A stretch of 57,832 bases of DNA from contig JABIRL010000350.1 in the NCBI GenBank assembly GCA_018667855.1, positions 1 through 57,832 on the forward strand. Reading direction: 5' to 3'. Positions 43,032 through 52,539 of the stretch are shown piece after piece; within the stretch, counting starts at the first letter, position 1, and the number at the start of each line of letters is the position of its first letter. The stretch comes from Rhodospirillaceae bacterium (GTDB lineage Bacteria; Pseudomonadota; Alphaproteobacteria; GCA-2731375). The notes beneath the pieces were generated by a model. That model was given only the letters and a program-made list of their open reading frames with translations, was not told the origin of the DNA and made no database searches. Position numbers and translations under genes: made by a program.

Positions 43032-43796
43032 ATGGAATTCGCAAATCAAGATGACGTCAAGCGCCTGCACGAATTGATCGAGGGGGCGGAATGCGTGGTG
43101 ATCTTCACCGGTGCCGGTATCAGCACGGAATCCGGTATTCCCGACTTCCGCAGCCCGGGCGGTTTGTGGACCAAGTACAAACCCATCGATTTCGGCGATT
43201 TCATGGCATCAGCCGAAATGCGCCGAGAATCCTGGCGCCGCAAATTCGCCATGGACCGCACCATGAATACGGCGGAGCCGAACCGCGGTCATCGCGCCGT
43301 CGCCCGTTTGGTGGAGCGCAACAAAGTTTCCGCCGTCATCACCCAAAACGTCGATGGACTGCACCAGGCCTCCGGCATACCCGACAGCCGGGTGATCGAA
43401 TTGCATGGCAATGCCACGTACGCCAAATGCCTGGGCTGCGGCTTACGCCATGAACTGGACCCCATAAAGGAAGCGTTCCTGGCGGACGAGACCATGCCCA
43501 TCTGCACCGATTGTGGCAGCGAATTCATGAAGACCGCGACCATTTCATTCGGCCAGTCCATGCCGGAGGACCAGATGGCGCGGGCCCAGCGGGAAACCCT
43601 GGCCTGCGATCTGTTCATCGCCATCGGCTCTTCCCTGGTGGTCTATCCGGCGGCCGGCTTTCCCATCATGGCGAAACAGAACGGCTCCTCCATGGTGATC
43701 CTGAACCGTGAACCCACCGATCTGGACAGCCATGCGGATTTGGTCATCAACGGTGAAATCGGCCCCACCTTGGGCGACGCGGTGGCGGTCAATTAG
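43032..43796 (+). CDS. Sir2 family NAD-dependent protein deacylase
   Basis: A 254-residue sirtuin. GAGIS (27-31), IPDFRSPGGLW, TQNVDGLH (104-111), catalytic His125 (ELHGN) and zinc ligands C133, C136, C158 and C161 are all present. It removes acyl groups from protein lysines using NAD. The gene has no clear ribosome site of its own and lies 5 bases behind the alcohol dehydrogenase gene, which suggests coupling. Its end overlaps the convergent PAS gene by 4 bases. Confidence 0.92.
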   Translation: MEFANQDDVKRLHELIEGAECVVIFTGAGISTESGIPDFRSPGGLWTKYKPIDFGDFMASAEMRRESWRRKFAMDRTMNTAEPNRGHRAVARLVERNKVSAVITQNVDGLHQASGIPDSRVIELHGNATYAKCLGCGLRHELDPIKEAFLADETMPICTDCGSEFMKTATISFGQSMPEDQMARAQRETLACDLFIAIGSSLVVYPAAGFPIMAKQNGSSMVILNREPTDLDSHADLVINGEIGPTLGDAVAVN

Positions 43797-44290
43797 GCCG
43801 AATTATGTAGTTCCGTCGGGTCTTTGTAATCGTAGACCAGGCCGGCCAATTCCATCTCGTCGTCGTCATGGCGCAGGGGAATAACGATCATCTGAATTGC
43901 CCCGCTCAAGACTGGCGAGCCTTGAACACCAAGATGCACGGGCCGTCGTTCCTTGCGCAAGGCGGCAAAAGATTCCGCCGCCAGGGTACGCCCGGCATCG
44001 GTCAGGACTTCGCCAAGCGGCAGCGCAGTCAATTCCCTGCCATAAACTTCATCTATTTTTTTTCCGACCGAAGCGTAGGTAAAGGCGCAGGCATCGCCCC
44101 CCCGCCGCCCTTCGGCGATGGCGGTGTAGGGTGATATGTCGTCATAGAGGCGCGCGGATTGAATTTGCTCAAGGCTCGGCAGTTCGTCTTGATTATTGAC
44201 CGTTTCCCACAGCCACAGGGCATAAGCGATCCGCAGCCGTCGGGATAAGTGGACGGGATTGATATTTGTTGAATACCAGTTGGTGATCAT
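43793..44290 (-). CDS. PAS domain protein (PAS_5 type)
   Basis: A 165-residue single-domain protein. LSRRLRIAYALWLWETV, the YDDISPYTAI region and the VIPLRHDDDEMELAGLVYDY strand resemble the PAS_5 family found in many alphaproteobacterial proteins of unknown role. No output domain is attached. The start is uncertain: ATG at 44290 has AAGG about 10 bases before it; ATG at 44320 is the alternative. Possibly a small sensor or a degenerate signalling protein. Confidence 0.7.
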   Translation of the reverse strand: MITNWYSTNINPVHLSRRLRIAYALWLWETVNNQDELPSLEQIQSARLYDDISPYTAIAEGRRGGDACAFTYASVGKKIDEVYGRELTALPLGEVLTDAGRTLAAESFAALRKERRPVHLGVQGSPVLSGAIQMIVIPLRHDDDEMELAGLVYDYKDPTELHNSA

Positions 44291-44459
44291 GTTGCCTTGG
44301 ACCTTGTCGTGATTTTCCATAATATAATACGAAATCTCGTAGCGAATGGGAAATGGTGAACTTCGAATTGCCGCGGATCCCGGAAAACCCTGGCAATTTG
44401 GACTTCGGCGCGCAATCATATGGCTCAACGCCAAGGGGCAAACGTATTAGGGGATTGAG

Positions 44460-46154
44460 ATGGCTTACGATCTAGTAATTAAAAATGGGACAATCATCGA
44501 TGGCACCGGCGCCGAAGCTTATCGCGGCGATGTGGCAATTGAGGGCGATCAGATCGTTGCCGTGGGCGAGGTTGACGGCATTGCCAAGGAGACCGTTGAT
44601 GCGGACGGCCATATTGTAACACCGGGTTTCGTCGATATTCACACCCATCTCGATGCCCAGATTACCTGGGATCCCATCGCCTCGTCATCGTGCTGGCACG
44701 GCGTGACTTCGGCCGTCATGGGCAATTGCGGCGTGACCTTTGCACCCTGCAAAAAGGAAGACCGGGAATACCTGACCCGGTTAATGGAATCGGTCGAGGA
44801 CGTGCCCGCCAAAAGCATCAATTCCGGTATGAAGTGGGATTGGGAATCTTACGGCGAATATCTGCAAGCCCTGGACGGATTGCCCAAGGGCATCAATGTG
44901 GGCGGCCTGGTCGGCCATTGCGCCCTGCGCCTGTTTGCCATGGGCGAAGAAGCCCTGGAGAACAAGCCGGCTTCCGAAGACCAGATTAAGGCCATGCATG
45001 ATGCCGTGGACGAGGCCATGACGGGCGGCGCGCTGGGGTTCTCAACCTCACGCACGCCGCTTCATCTGACGCCCGATGGCGACGCGGTCCCCGGAACCTA
45101 TGCCAGGCACGACGAGTTGAAGGGCATTTGTGCGGCGCTGGGCAGCCATGGCCGGGGCGTGGTCGAATTGGCGACCGGTATCTCCCACGGCGATGAAGAG
45201 GAGGTGCGTCGCAATCTGGAATCGGAATTGGGTTGGATGACCGACGTCAGCCTGGATACCGGCCGTCAGGTTACCTTCGGTCTGGCGCAAAACCGTTCCG
45301 TACCAGAAGCCTATGGCTGGATTCTGGAAAAGGTGGCGGAAAGCGTGAAAAAAGGCGCCCGGATCAATCCTCAATCCACCACCCGGGGCATCGGTGTTCT
45401 GTTCGGCTTCCAGAACCGCACGCCCTATGATCGGGCCCCGTCCTGGCGGGCCCTGCGCGGCATGGCCATGGAAGAAAAATTGGCTAAGCTTCGCAACTCC
45501 GAATACCTTACTTCAATGATTGAACAGGCTGTTGCCAACCCACCGCCCATGGATATGGACGATCTGTTCCTGATGTCCCACAGCGCGCCGCGCTATGACC
45601 TGGATCCGACACAGAGCCTGGGCGCCTTGGCCGCGGCGCGGGGCATCAGTGCGCCGGCTGCCTTCATCGATCTTTCGGTTGAGGAAAATGGTCTGGCCCT
45701 GTTCAATTTCCCCTTCCTCAATCCGGAGATGGAAGCGGTTGAAAAGATGTTGCATGACCCCAACGTGGTTTTGGGCTTGGGCGATTCAGGGGCCCATTGC
45801 GGACAGATCATGGATGCCAGCCTACCCACTTATTTTCTCACCTATTGGGTCAAGGAACGGGGCGAATTCAGCCTGGAACACGGCATCCATAAACTGACCG
45901 GCGAAGCGGCGTCGCTGTACGATATGAAAGGCCGTGGCGTTCTGGCGCCCGGCGCCTTCGCCGATATTAACGTTATCGATTTTGATGGTCTGAAATTACG
46001 CGGCCCGGAATTTGTCCACGATTTTCCCGCCGGTGCCGGCCGCTATATTCAGAAGTCGGAAGGCTACAGCCACATGTTCGTTAACGGCCAGCTTTTCATG
46101 CGCGACGGCGAACATGCCGGCGCCTTGAACGGCCGGGTCCTGCGCAGCAATTAG
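44460..46154 (+). CDS. N-acyl-D-amino-acid deacylase (amidohydrolase family)
   Basis: A 564-residue urease-type amidohydrolase. The metal motif is H61-T-H63-L-D65; the N- and C-terminal beta-sandwich (DLVIKNGTIIDGTG, and MFVNGQLFMRDGEHAG at the end) encloses the barrel, and GDSGAHCG supplies the later catalytic Asp. D-aminoacylases and dihydropyrimidinase-like enzymes share this layout. It would hydrolyse N-acyl-D-amino acids. With the D-carbamoylase-like gene it points to use of D-amino acid derivatives. Divergent from the PAS gene. Confidence 0.87.
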   Translation: MAYDLVIKNGTIIDGTGAEAYRGDVAIEGDQIVAVGEVDGIAKETVDADGHIVTPGFVDIHTHLDAQITWDPIASSSCWHGVTSAVMGNCGVTFAPCKKEDREYLTRLMESVEDVPAKSINSGMKWDWESYGEYLQALDGLPKGINVGGLVGHCALRLFAMGEEALENKPASEDQIKAMHDAVDEAMTGGALGFSTSRTPLHLTPDGDAVPGTYARHDELKGICAALGSHGRGVVELATGISHGDEEEVRRNLESELGWMTDVSLDTGRQVTFGLAQNRSVPEAYGWILEKVAESVKKGARINPQSTTRGIGVLFGFQNRTPYDRAPSWRALRGMAMEEKLAKLRNSEYLTSMIEQAVANPPPMDMDDLFLMSHSAPRYDLDPTQSLGALAAARGISAPAAFIDLSVEENGLALFNFPFLNPEMEAVEKMLHDPNVVLGLGDSGAHCGQIMDASLPTYFLTYWVKERGEFSLEHGIHKLTGEAASLYDMKGRGVLAPGAFADINVIDFDGLKLRGPEFVHDFPAGAGRYIQKSEGYSHMFVNGQLFMRDGEHAGALNGRVLRSN

Positions 46155-46169
46155 CGTCCGCCGTTAAAG

Positions 46170-47801
46170 TCAAACCCGGCGGGCGATTTTGTAGCCGACG
46201 GATTCCCGGTCCCAGGTCCGGTTGGTTACGCCAGCTTGGCGCAGGGGTTCCTTCTGGATTTTGCCGGTGGCAGTTTTGGCGACCTCCTCGACCGCCTCGA
46301 TATACCGGGGTACGGCGAAACGGGGGATGTTTTCGGCGCAATAATCCAGCAGAGCGACGTTGTCGATATCCTTGCCGCCATCGGTGACGATGTAGGCCTT
46401 GACCTCGTCTTCGCCGCCCGCGCCCTCGACCCGGATGCCGACCACGGCACTTTCGTTGACCTCCGGGTAATCGTTTATGACCTGCTCGATCTCGAAGCTG
46501 GAGATATTTTCGCCCCGGCGGCGAATGCGGTCCTTGATGCGGTCGGCATAGTACAGCCGGCCCTGTTCGTCGAAATAACCGGCATCGGAGGTATGGAACC
46601 AAAGATTGCGCCAGGCCTCGACGGTTTTCTCCGGCATGCGGAAATAGCCTTGGTTGAAAACGAACGGCGCCTTGGGCCGAACCACGATCTCGCCAATCTC
46701 GCCCTGGGGCATGGATGCGTCCGTGGCGGCATCGACCACGCGGACTTCAAACATGTCGTCAATGACATGGCCGGCCATGCCGGGGTTCAGGGGATCGTCG
46801 TCGTGGGTATAGCAAGGCAGATTGATCTCGGTCATGCCATAGCCCTGGACGAACTTGAAGCCGAAGCGTTTTTCCATGCCCTCGCCCCATTCCGCAGCCA
46901 GAGGAACGGCCAGAACCCGGCGCAACTTGTTATCCAAATCGTGCTCCGTTTCCGGCGTGCGAAATATGAACTCCGGCATGACGCCCAAGGCATTGGTTAC
47001 CGTGGCGCCGAAGGTGCGCACATCGTCAAGCCATGTATTGGGCGAGAAGCGTTCGACGCAATAGGCCTGCGATCCGGTGATCATGGTCGAAATACCCTGC
47101 ATCAAAAGGCCCATGGCGTGGAACAGCGGCATGCAGATGTATTGCCGGTCGTCTTCGGTCATACGCAGGTTCAGGACGATGCCGTTGCCGAACTGATAGC
47201 AATGAGCGTGCGGCATCAACACACCCTTGGACGGCCCCGTGGTACCGGAGGTATACATGATGCAGGCGATGTCATGAGGCTGGGCGTCGACCAACACATC
47301 ATCGCCGGCGCCGTCCAAGGCCATGAAAGCCTCATACGCCATTGCCGGGGCGCCGGCCAGGACCTCCGGCCGTTGTTCAGGTACGTCGCCGGCCACATAG
47401 ATCGTCGCGGCCAGATTGTCGCTGCCGCCTTTCACCACATCGAAGGCATCCCGCAGGCCGTGGTCGAGGAATATTGCCTTTGGTTCGGCATTGCGCATCT
47501 GGTGCTGCAAAAAGGCGCCCTTCAGTTCCGTATTGATAGGTACGAACAGGGCGCCGATCTTCATGATACCGATCATCGCCAGCATGAATTCGATGCGGTT
47601 TTTCAACATGACCATGACCCGGTCACCTGGCCCGACGCCAAGGCCAGCCAGTTTGCGTGCCAGATCATCGCTGTCCCGGTCGAGCGAGGCGTAGGTCAAC
47701 GCGGTACCGTGTTCAAACGACATGAATTCCTTCTCGCCCAGCGCCGCCGCCTGCCGCCGTACCAGCCCAACCAACGACCATTCCGATGTATCCACTGTCA
47801 T
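46170..47801 (-). CDS. AMP-dependent acyl-CoA ligase (carnitine/crotonobetaine-type)
   Basis: A 543-residue ANL-family ligase. The phosphate loop MYTSGTTGPSKGVLMPH, the YGMTE segment (QGYGMTEINLP) and the C-terminal DRIKDRIRRRGENISS hinge with a later GKIQKEPLRQ catalytic Lys are present. It activates a carboxylic acid with ATP and CoA. ATG at 47801 is preferred (GGGGAG upstream); the frame extends 11 codons further. Convergent with the D-aminoacylase gene (15 bases apart). A fatty acid or CaiC-like substrate is possible. Confidence 0.86.
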   Translation of the reverse strand: MTVDTSEWSLVGLVRRQAAALGEKEFMSFEHGTALTYASLDRDSDDLARKLAGLGVGPGDRVMVMLKNRIEFMLAMIGIMKIGALFVPINTELKGAFLQHQMRNAEPKAIFLDHGLRDAFDVVKGGSDNLAATIYVAGDVPEQRPEVLAGAPAMAYEAFMALDGAGDDVLVDAQPHDIACIMYTSGTTGPSKGVLMPHAHCYQFGNGIVLNLRMTEDDRQYICMPLFHAMGLLMQGISTMITGSQAYCVERFSPNTWLDDVRTFGATVTNALGVMPEFIFRTPETEHDLDNKLRRVLAVPLAAEWGEGMEKRFGFKFVQGYGMTEINLPCYTHDDDPLNPGMAGHVIDDMFEVRVVDAATDASMPQGEIGEIVVRPKAPFVFNQGYFRMPEKTVEAWRNLWFHTSDAGYFDEQGRLYYADRIKDRIRRRGENISSFEIEQVINDYPEVNESAVVGIRVEGAGGEDEVKAYIVTDGGKDIDNVALLDYCAENIPRFAVPRYIEAVEEVAKTATGKIQKEPLRQAGVTNRTWDRESVGYKIARRV

Positions 47802-47913
47802 GCCGTGCCATCTCCCCGCTCTTGTTGCGGACATAATGCGGCTTCATGATCGGTCTGCCAAGGCTGTTGCCGGGCTGTTGCCTGAATGGGGCAACTGTGG
47901 CTAGCTATGGCGC

Positions 47914-48534
47914 ATGAGCATTGAACTCTATCTCGCGTTTTGCCTGGCCACCGCCATTCTCATCCTGATGCCCGGCCCCATTGTCACCCTGGTCATCGCG
48001 CAGTCCCTGCGTCACGGCACAGGGACCGGTTTGGCGACCGTGGCTGGTTCGAGCGTCGGAAATGCCATTCTTGTCGCCGCGGGCGCCTTGGGGCTATCCA
48101 CGGCGTTTGTGTTTCTGGCGGACCTGTTTGATGTGATCCGCTGGCTGGGGGCGGGGTATTTAATCTGGTTGGGCGTACGGGAATGGCGTTCCAAAGGCGC
48201 GGATCTGGATGCCGCGACAGCCGGCGCGCCGCGGGACAAATCAGCCGTGTTCTGGCAGGGCATCATCGTCGCCATCACCAATCCCAAGACGATTTTGTTT
48301 TACGCTGCATTTTTTCCGCAGTTTATTGATACGGCCGCGCCCCTGGCGCTGCAGCTGATACTTATGAGTGTCAGCTTTGTCGTTATCGCGGCGACCTTCG
48401 ATACGGGATATGCCTTGCTGGCCGGCCGTCTGCGTGGCGTCCTGTCGGGCGCGCGCCGGGCCAGACTGCGCAGCCGCATCACGGGTTGTCTGCTGATCGG
48501 CACGGGTATCGGGTTGGCGCTGGCGCGGCGCTGA
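47914..48534 (+). CDS. LysE family translocator
   Basis: A 206-residue inner-membrane exporter with about six hydrophobic helices. ILMPGPIVTLVIAQSLRHG is the family signature, followed by GYLIWLGVREWRSKGAD and NPKTILFYAAFFPQF. Such proteins export amino acids or homoserine lactones. It is 22 bases upstream of the GMC oxidoreductase and may expel an amino-acid product of the neighbouring enzymes. Ribosome site weak. Confidence 0.87.
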   Translation: MSIELYLAFCLATAILILMPGPIVTLVIAQSLRHGTGTGLATVAGSSVGNAILVAAGALGLSTAFVFLADLFDVIRWLGAGYLIWLGVREWRSKGADLDAATAGAPRDKSAVFWQGIIVAITNPKTILFYAAFFPQFIDTAAPLALQLILMSVSFVVIAATFDTGYALLAGRLRGVLSGARRARLRSRITGCLLIGTGIGLALARR

Positions 48535-48556
48535 GAGTTGGGTTGAAGGAGTGGTC

Positions 48557-50167
48557 ATGAACTACGATTATATCGTCATCGGTTCGGGTTCCGGCGGGGC
48601 GGCGGTGGCCGCGCGTCTGTCGGAAGATGGCAAGACGACCGTCTGTTTGTTGGAGGCGGGAGGCAAGGACCGCCATCCCTTCATCCATATTCCGGTGTTG
48701 TTTCCCCATCTGCTGACCAACCCCAACACCACATGGCTGCGCCAATCGGAACCGGTGCCGGGTTTGAACGGACGGCCGATGTATTTTCCCTCCGGCAAGG
48801 TTCTGGGCGGTTCCTCCTCCATTAACGGCATGTTGTATATTCGCGGACAGGCCCAGGACTATGATGATTGGCGCGATGCGGGCAACGACGGCTGGGGCTG
48901 GGATGATGTGCTGCCGCTGTACAAGAAAATGGAAGATTATCAGCACGGTGAGACCGATGCCCATGGTGCGGGCGGGCCCATCGCGGTCTCCGATACCCTG
49001 CCGTCCAACGAATCCTCTTACAAGTTTCTGGAAGCGGCGGTGGCAACCGGTATCCCCCGAATATCCGATTTGAACACCGGCGATCAGCACGGTATCTCAA
49101 CCGTACAAGGCACCATTCGCAAGGGGCGGCGGGATTCCACCGCCCGGGGCTATCTGCGGTTCGCCAAAAACCGCGCCAATATGACCATCCGCACCGGCGC
49201 CAATGTAACCCGCATTCTGCTGGACGGCACGCGGGCCAGCGCTGTTGAATATGTTGATAATTCGGGCGCAACGGTCACCGTTCAGGCCGGGCGGGAGATC
49301 ATCCTGTCCGCCTCCGCCGTCGGCTCGCCTCAGGTGCTGTTGCAGTCGGGAATTGGTGATGGCGCCGAGTTAAAGGATGTGGGCGTTGAACCGACCCACC
49401 ATCTGCCGGGCGTGGGCAAGAACTTGCACGATCATCTGTTTATCCATCTGCAGCCGCGCCTGAAGGCGGCTTATCCCACATTGAACCAGATGCTCAGCAG
49501 CAAACCGCGCATGGGTTTCGAACTACTGCGATACGGGGTCTCCCGCACCGGCGCGTTCGGGCTGACCAGTACGGAAATCTGCGGCTTTCTGGATTCCACC
49601 ACCCAGGACGGCCGGCCGGATATTCAGATCAACTATCGTCCGTTCAGTTTCGATTATTCCCCCCAGGGCGCATTTGTATTTCATCCCTTCCCCGGCGGTA
49701 CCGCTTCGATTTGCTACACCCGACCGAAAAGCCGGGGCGCGGTCAGCCTGGTGCGGGACAACGGCGCGACCCGCCTGGCGATCCAGCCCAACTATCTGGA
49801 CCGGGACGAAGACGTCCAGGGCATGCTGCTGGGTTACAAGAGACTACGGAACATCATCCATACGCCGCCCTTCGCCGACTATCTGGAAGGCGAACACGGC
49901 CCCGGTGCCCAAGCCCAGAGTGATGACGAGATCATCGAGCATATCCGCAACAACGCCTCCACGATCTACCATCCGGTCGGAACCTGCAAGATGGGCCACG
50001 ACGAGATGAGCGTGGTAGACGACCGCTTGCGGGTGCGCGGCCTTTCGGGTCTGCGCATCGCCGATGCCTCGATCATGCCGGGCATTATTTCCGGCAACAC
50101 CAACGCGCCGTCGATCATGGTCGGCGAAAAATGCGCCGAGATGATCCTCTCCGAGCGCAACCGTTAG
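48557..50167 (+). CDS. GMC family FAD-dependent oxidoreductase (choline dehydrogenase-like)
   Basis: A 536-residue flavoenzyme. The FAD-binding GSGSGG lies at 9-14; GGSSSINGMLYIRG and the C-terminal STIYHPVGTCKMG with the catalytic His, then GNTNAPSIMVGEK, complete the fold. GAAGGAG lies 7 bases before the ATG. GMC enzymes oxidise primary alcohols such as choline, polyethylene glycol or terpene alcohols; the true substrate cannot be told. It is followed after 43 bases by a broken CoA-transferase. Confidence 0.88.
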   Translation: MNYDYIVIGSGSGGAAVAARLSEDGKTTVCLLEAGGKDRHPFIHIPVLFPHLLTNPNTTWLRQSEPVPGLNGRPMYFPSGKVLGGSSSINGMLYIRGQAQDYDDWRDAGNDGWGWDDVLPLYKKMEDYQHGETDAHGAGGPIAVSDTLPSNESSYKFLEAAVATGIPRISDLNTGDQHGISTVQGTIRKGRRDSTARGYLRFAKNRANMTIRTGANVTRILLDGTRASAVEYVDNSGATVTVQAGREIILSASAVGSPQVLLQSGIGDGAELKDVGVEPTHHLPGVGKNLHDHLFIHLQPRLKAAYPTLNQMLSSKPRMGFELLRYGVSRTGAFGLTSTEICGFLDSTTQDGRPDIQINYRPFSFDYSPQGAFVFHPFPGGTASICYTRPKSRGAVSLVRDNGATRLAIQPNYLDRDEDVQGMLLGYKRLRNIIHTPPFADYLEGEHGPGAQAQSDDEIIEHIRNNASTIYHPVGTCKMGHDEMSVVDDRLRVRGLSGLRIADASIMPGIISGNTNAPSIMVGEKCAEMILSERNR

Positions 50168-50210
50168 GCGGAGCGAACTCCTGACTTCTTTGTAAAGGCA
50201 CGATTTTCCC

Positions 50211-51416
50211 ATGACCCAGGCGTTTTCCAACATCCGGATTCTTGATTTCACCCAAGTCTTGGCCGGGCCCTTCGCCGCCCAGTAATTGGCCCTGTTGGGC
50301 GCCGAGGTAATCAAGATTGAACAGCCCGGCGAAGGCGACCAGTTGCGTAAACTGATCTGCAGCGATGAAATGCGGGCGCGCGGCCTGTCGCCAAGCTATC
50401 TGATGTGCAACATCAACAAACGCGGCATCACGCTCGATTTGAAGGCAGAAGCGGCCAAGGAAATCATCACCCGGCTGATCAAGGAATGCGATGTGGTGCT
50501 GGAGAATTTCAAGGCCGGGCAGATGGACCGCCTTGGTTTTGGCTATGAATTCGCGAAATCCATTCGGCCCGACATCATCTATTGTTCCATTTCCGGCTAT
50601 GGCCAAACGGGACCCAAGGCCGGCGTGGCCGCCTATGACGGCGCCATCCAGGCCGCATCAGGCATGATGAACGTCAACGGCCATCCCGAGACCGGGCCCA
50701 CGCGGGCGGCGTTTTTCCCCGTCGATATGTCCACCGGGCTGACGGCGGCGCTGGCCATTTCGGGCGCCCTGTACCGGCGCCGGGAGACCGGCGAAGGTCA
50801 GCGCCTGGATGTGGCCATGCTGGACAGCGCCCTGACCCTGCAAGCCTCCCGCGTGGTCAGCCACACGGTCGAGGGCGAGGAAGCGGAACTAACCGGTAAT
50901 GAGCCCGTGGTCCGGATGCCATCGGTGAATGTCTTCGCCACGGCCGATGGTTTTATCCAGACCGCCGCCGTGCAGGAGGCTCAGATCAAGGCTCTGTTTG
51001 ACACCATTGGCCACGGCGAATTGATGGCGGACCCCCGATATTTCTATCGCAATGGCCTGATCGAACATAGTGTCTATCTACACGGCGTCATCGCGGCGGC
51101 CCTGACCACGGACAGCGCCGTCAATTGGGTGGCGAAATTGGAGGCCGCCAAGGTGCCCGTGGCCAAGATCAACCGCTACTCGGACGTGGTTGCCGACGAA
51201 CAGATGGCGCATCGGAATATATTCGTCGATGTGGACGGCCCGCCCAGCCTGGGCGGCAGCCAAAAACTCATTACCGCCGCCTACATGGCCAACCAAGACG
51301 GCCCCGCCGTCCGCCACCCCGCCCCCGACCTGGGCCAGCATACGGACGAGGTCCTGGGGGAATTAGGCTTTACCGAGGCCGAGATCGCCGGCTTTCATGA
51401 CAGGGGCGCGGTTTAG
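50211..51416 (+). pseudogene. CaiB/BaiF CoA-transferase with an in-frame stop codon
   Basis: The expected start ATG at 50211 gives a normal family N-terminus (IRILDFTQVLAGPFAAQ), then codon 25 is TAA (50283-50285), after which the frame continues unbroken for about 375 residues to 51416. The catalytic Asp segment FFPVDMSTG and the RETGEGQRLDVAMLD run are intact. A single base change from CAA would explain the stop. Re-initiation at TTG 50286 would lose the CoA-binding N-terminus. It may be a recent nonsense mutation, a sequencing error or, less likely, read-through. Confidence 0.7.
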
Positions 51417-52522
51417 CTTGGAGCGTCCTTGTCGCCGTAGTCCTTGATCACGTCCGGGTCGGGATCGAGGCCGAGGCCGGGGCCGGTGGGGACGGTGATG
51501 TTGCCGTCCTGGGCGATGATGGCCTCGCCATACAGGCTGGCTTCCAGGGTTTTGTAGTAGAAGCTCTCGGCCAGGCATTCATCGGGCATGGTTGCCAGGA
51601 TGTGCAGGGTCGCGAGCAGGCCGGGGCCGAAATAAGGCGCGTGGGGCATGACGGTGACGCCGTTGAGGTCCCCCATGGCGATGATCTTGCGGAATTCGGT
51701 AATGCCGCCGACCTTGGTCACGCTGGGCTGGTAGTAGGTGACCGCCTCGGCCTTCATCATCTGCTGAAATTCCATGGCCGTGCAGGCGTTTTCACCTGCT
51801 GCCAGGGGGATATCGACCTCTATGCCCAGACGGTTCAAGCTCTCGAAATCTTCCGGCGGGAAGATCGGTTCTTCCAGCCAGTGCAGATCGTATTGCTTAA
51901 ATGACATTGCCGCCTCCCGCGCCTGCCAGGGCGTCCAGGGGCAGTTGGTGTCGACCATCAGGGGCACGCCGTCGCCCATGGCCATGCGGGCCGCGCGTAC
52001 CTCTGCCTCGCCCGTTTCGTGCAGCTTGATGGATTTGAAGCCTTCGCTCAGGGCCCGCTGGCAATGTTCGGCCACGCCATCGGGGTCGCTGTAGTTGAAC
52101 AAAGAGGCATAGGCGGGGATTTCACCTCGCCGTGCCCCGCCCAACAAGGTGGAGACAGGTACGCCGGCGGCCTTGCCGGCAAGGTCCCACAGCGCAATAT
52201 CGATGCCGGAAATGGCGAACATGGTAATGCCGTAGCGGCCCAACAGATGGTTGCCCTGTTGCAGAAAATAGGACAATTGCCCAATGGCGGAGGCATCCTT
52301 GCCGATCAACGACGGCGCCAACATGTGATCCACCACCGCTTTCGTCGCCCGCGCCGCGCCGCCGTAGGCGAAGGCATCGCCCCAACCAACTAGTCCCCCC
52401 TCGGACTCGATACGGATCAGCACATAGTCCAGGGTGCTCCAATCCATTTTGCCGATGTTGCCGTCACCACCCGTGGTGTAGGGCAGCCGAACAACGTAAG
52501 TCTCGACCTTGGCGATTTTCAT
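51413..52522 (-). CDS. Mandelate racemase/muconate lactonizing enzyme family protein (first)
   Basis: A 369-residue enolase-superfamily enzyme. Acid ligands are D191, E217/E218 and E244; the second-strand base site reads K166-L-H168 rather than the usual K-x-K, and a PHAP His lies on the late strand. Such enzymes dehydrate or epimerise sugar acids. GGAGTG lies 6 bases before the ATG. It starts 17 bases after the second MR/MLE gene and ends overlapping the convergent CoA-transferase pseudogene by 4 bases. Sugar-acid dehydratase is likely; substrate unknown. Confidence 0.83.
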   Translation of the reverse strand: MKIAKVETYVVRLPYTTGGDGNIGKMDWSTLDYVLIRIESEGGLVGWGDAFAYGGAARATKAVVDHMLAPSLIGKDASAIGQLSYFLQQGNHLLGRYGITMFAISGIDIALWDLAGKAAGVPVSTLLGGARRGEIPAYASLFNYSDPDGVAEHCQRALSEGFKSIKLHETGEAEVRAARMAMGDGVPLMVDTNCPWTPWQAREAAMSFKQYDLHWLEEPIFPPEDFESLNRLGIEVDIPLAAGENACTAMEFQQMMKAEAVTYYQPSVTKVGGITEFRKIIAMGDLNGVTVMPHAPYFGPGLLATLHILATMPDECLAESFYYKTLEASLYGEAIIAQDGNITVPTGPGLGLDPDPDVIKDYGDKDAPS

Positions 52523-52539
52523 ATCTTCACTCCGCTTAT

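Noticed and set aside
46236-47849. A 537-codon plus-strand frame opposite the acyl-CoA ligase
   Set aside because: Shadow of the ligase, whose AMP-binding motifs are clear.
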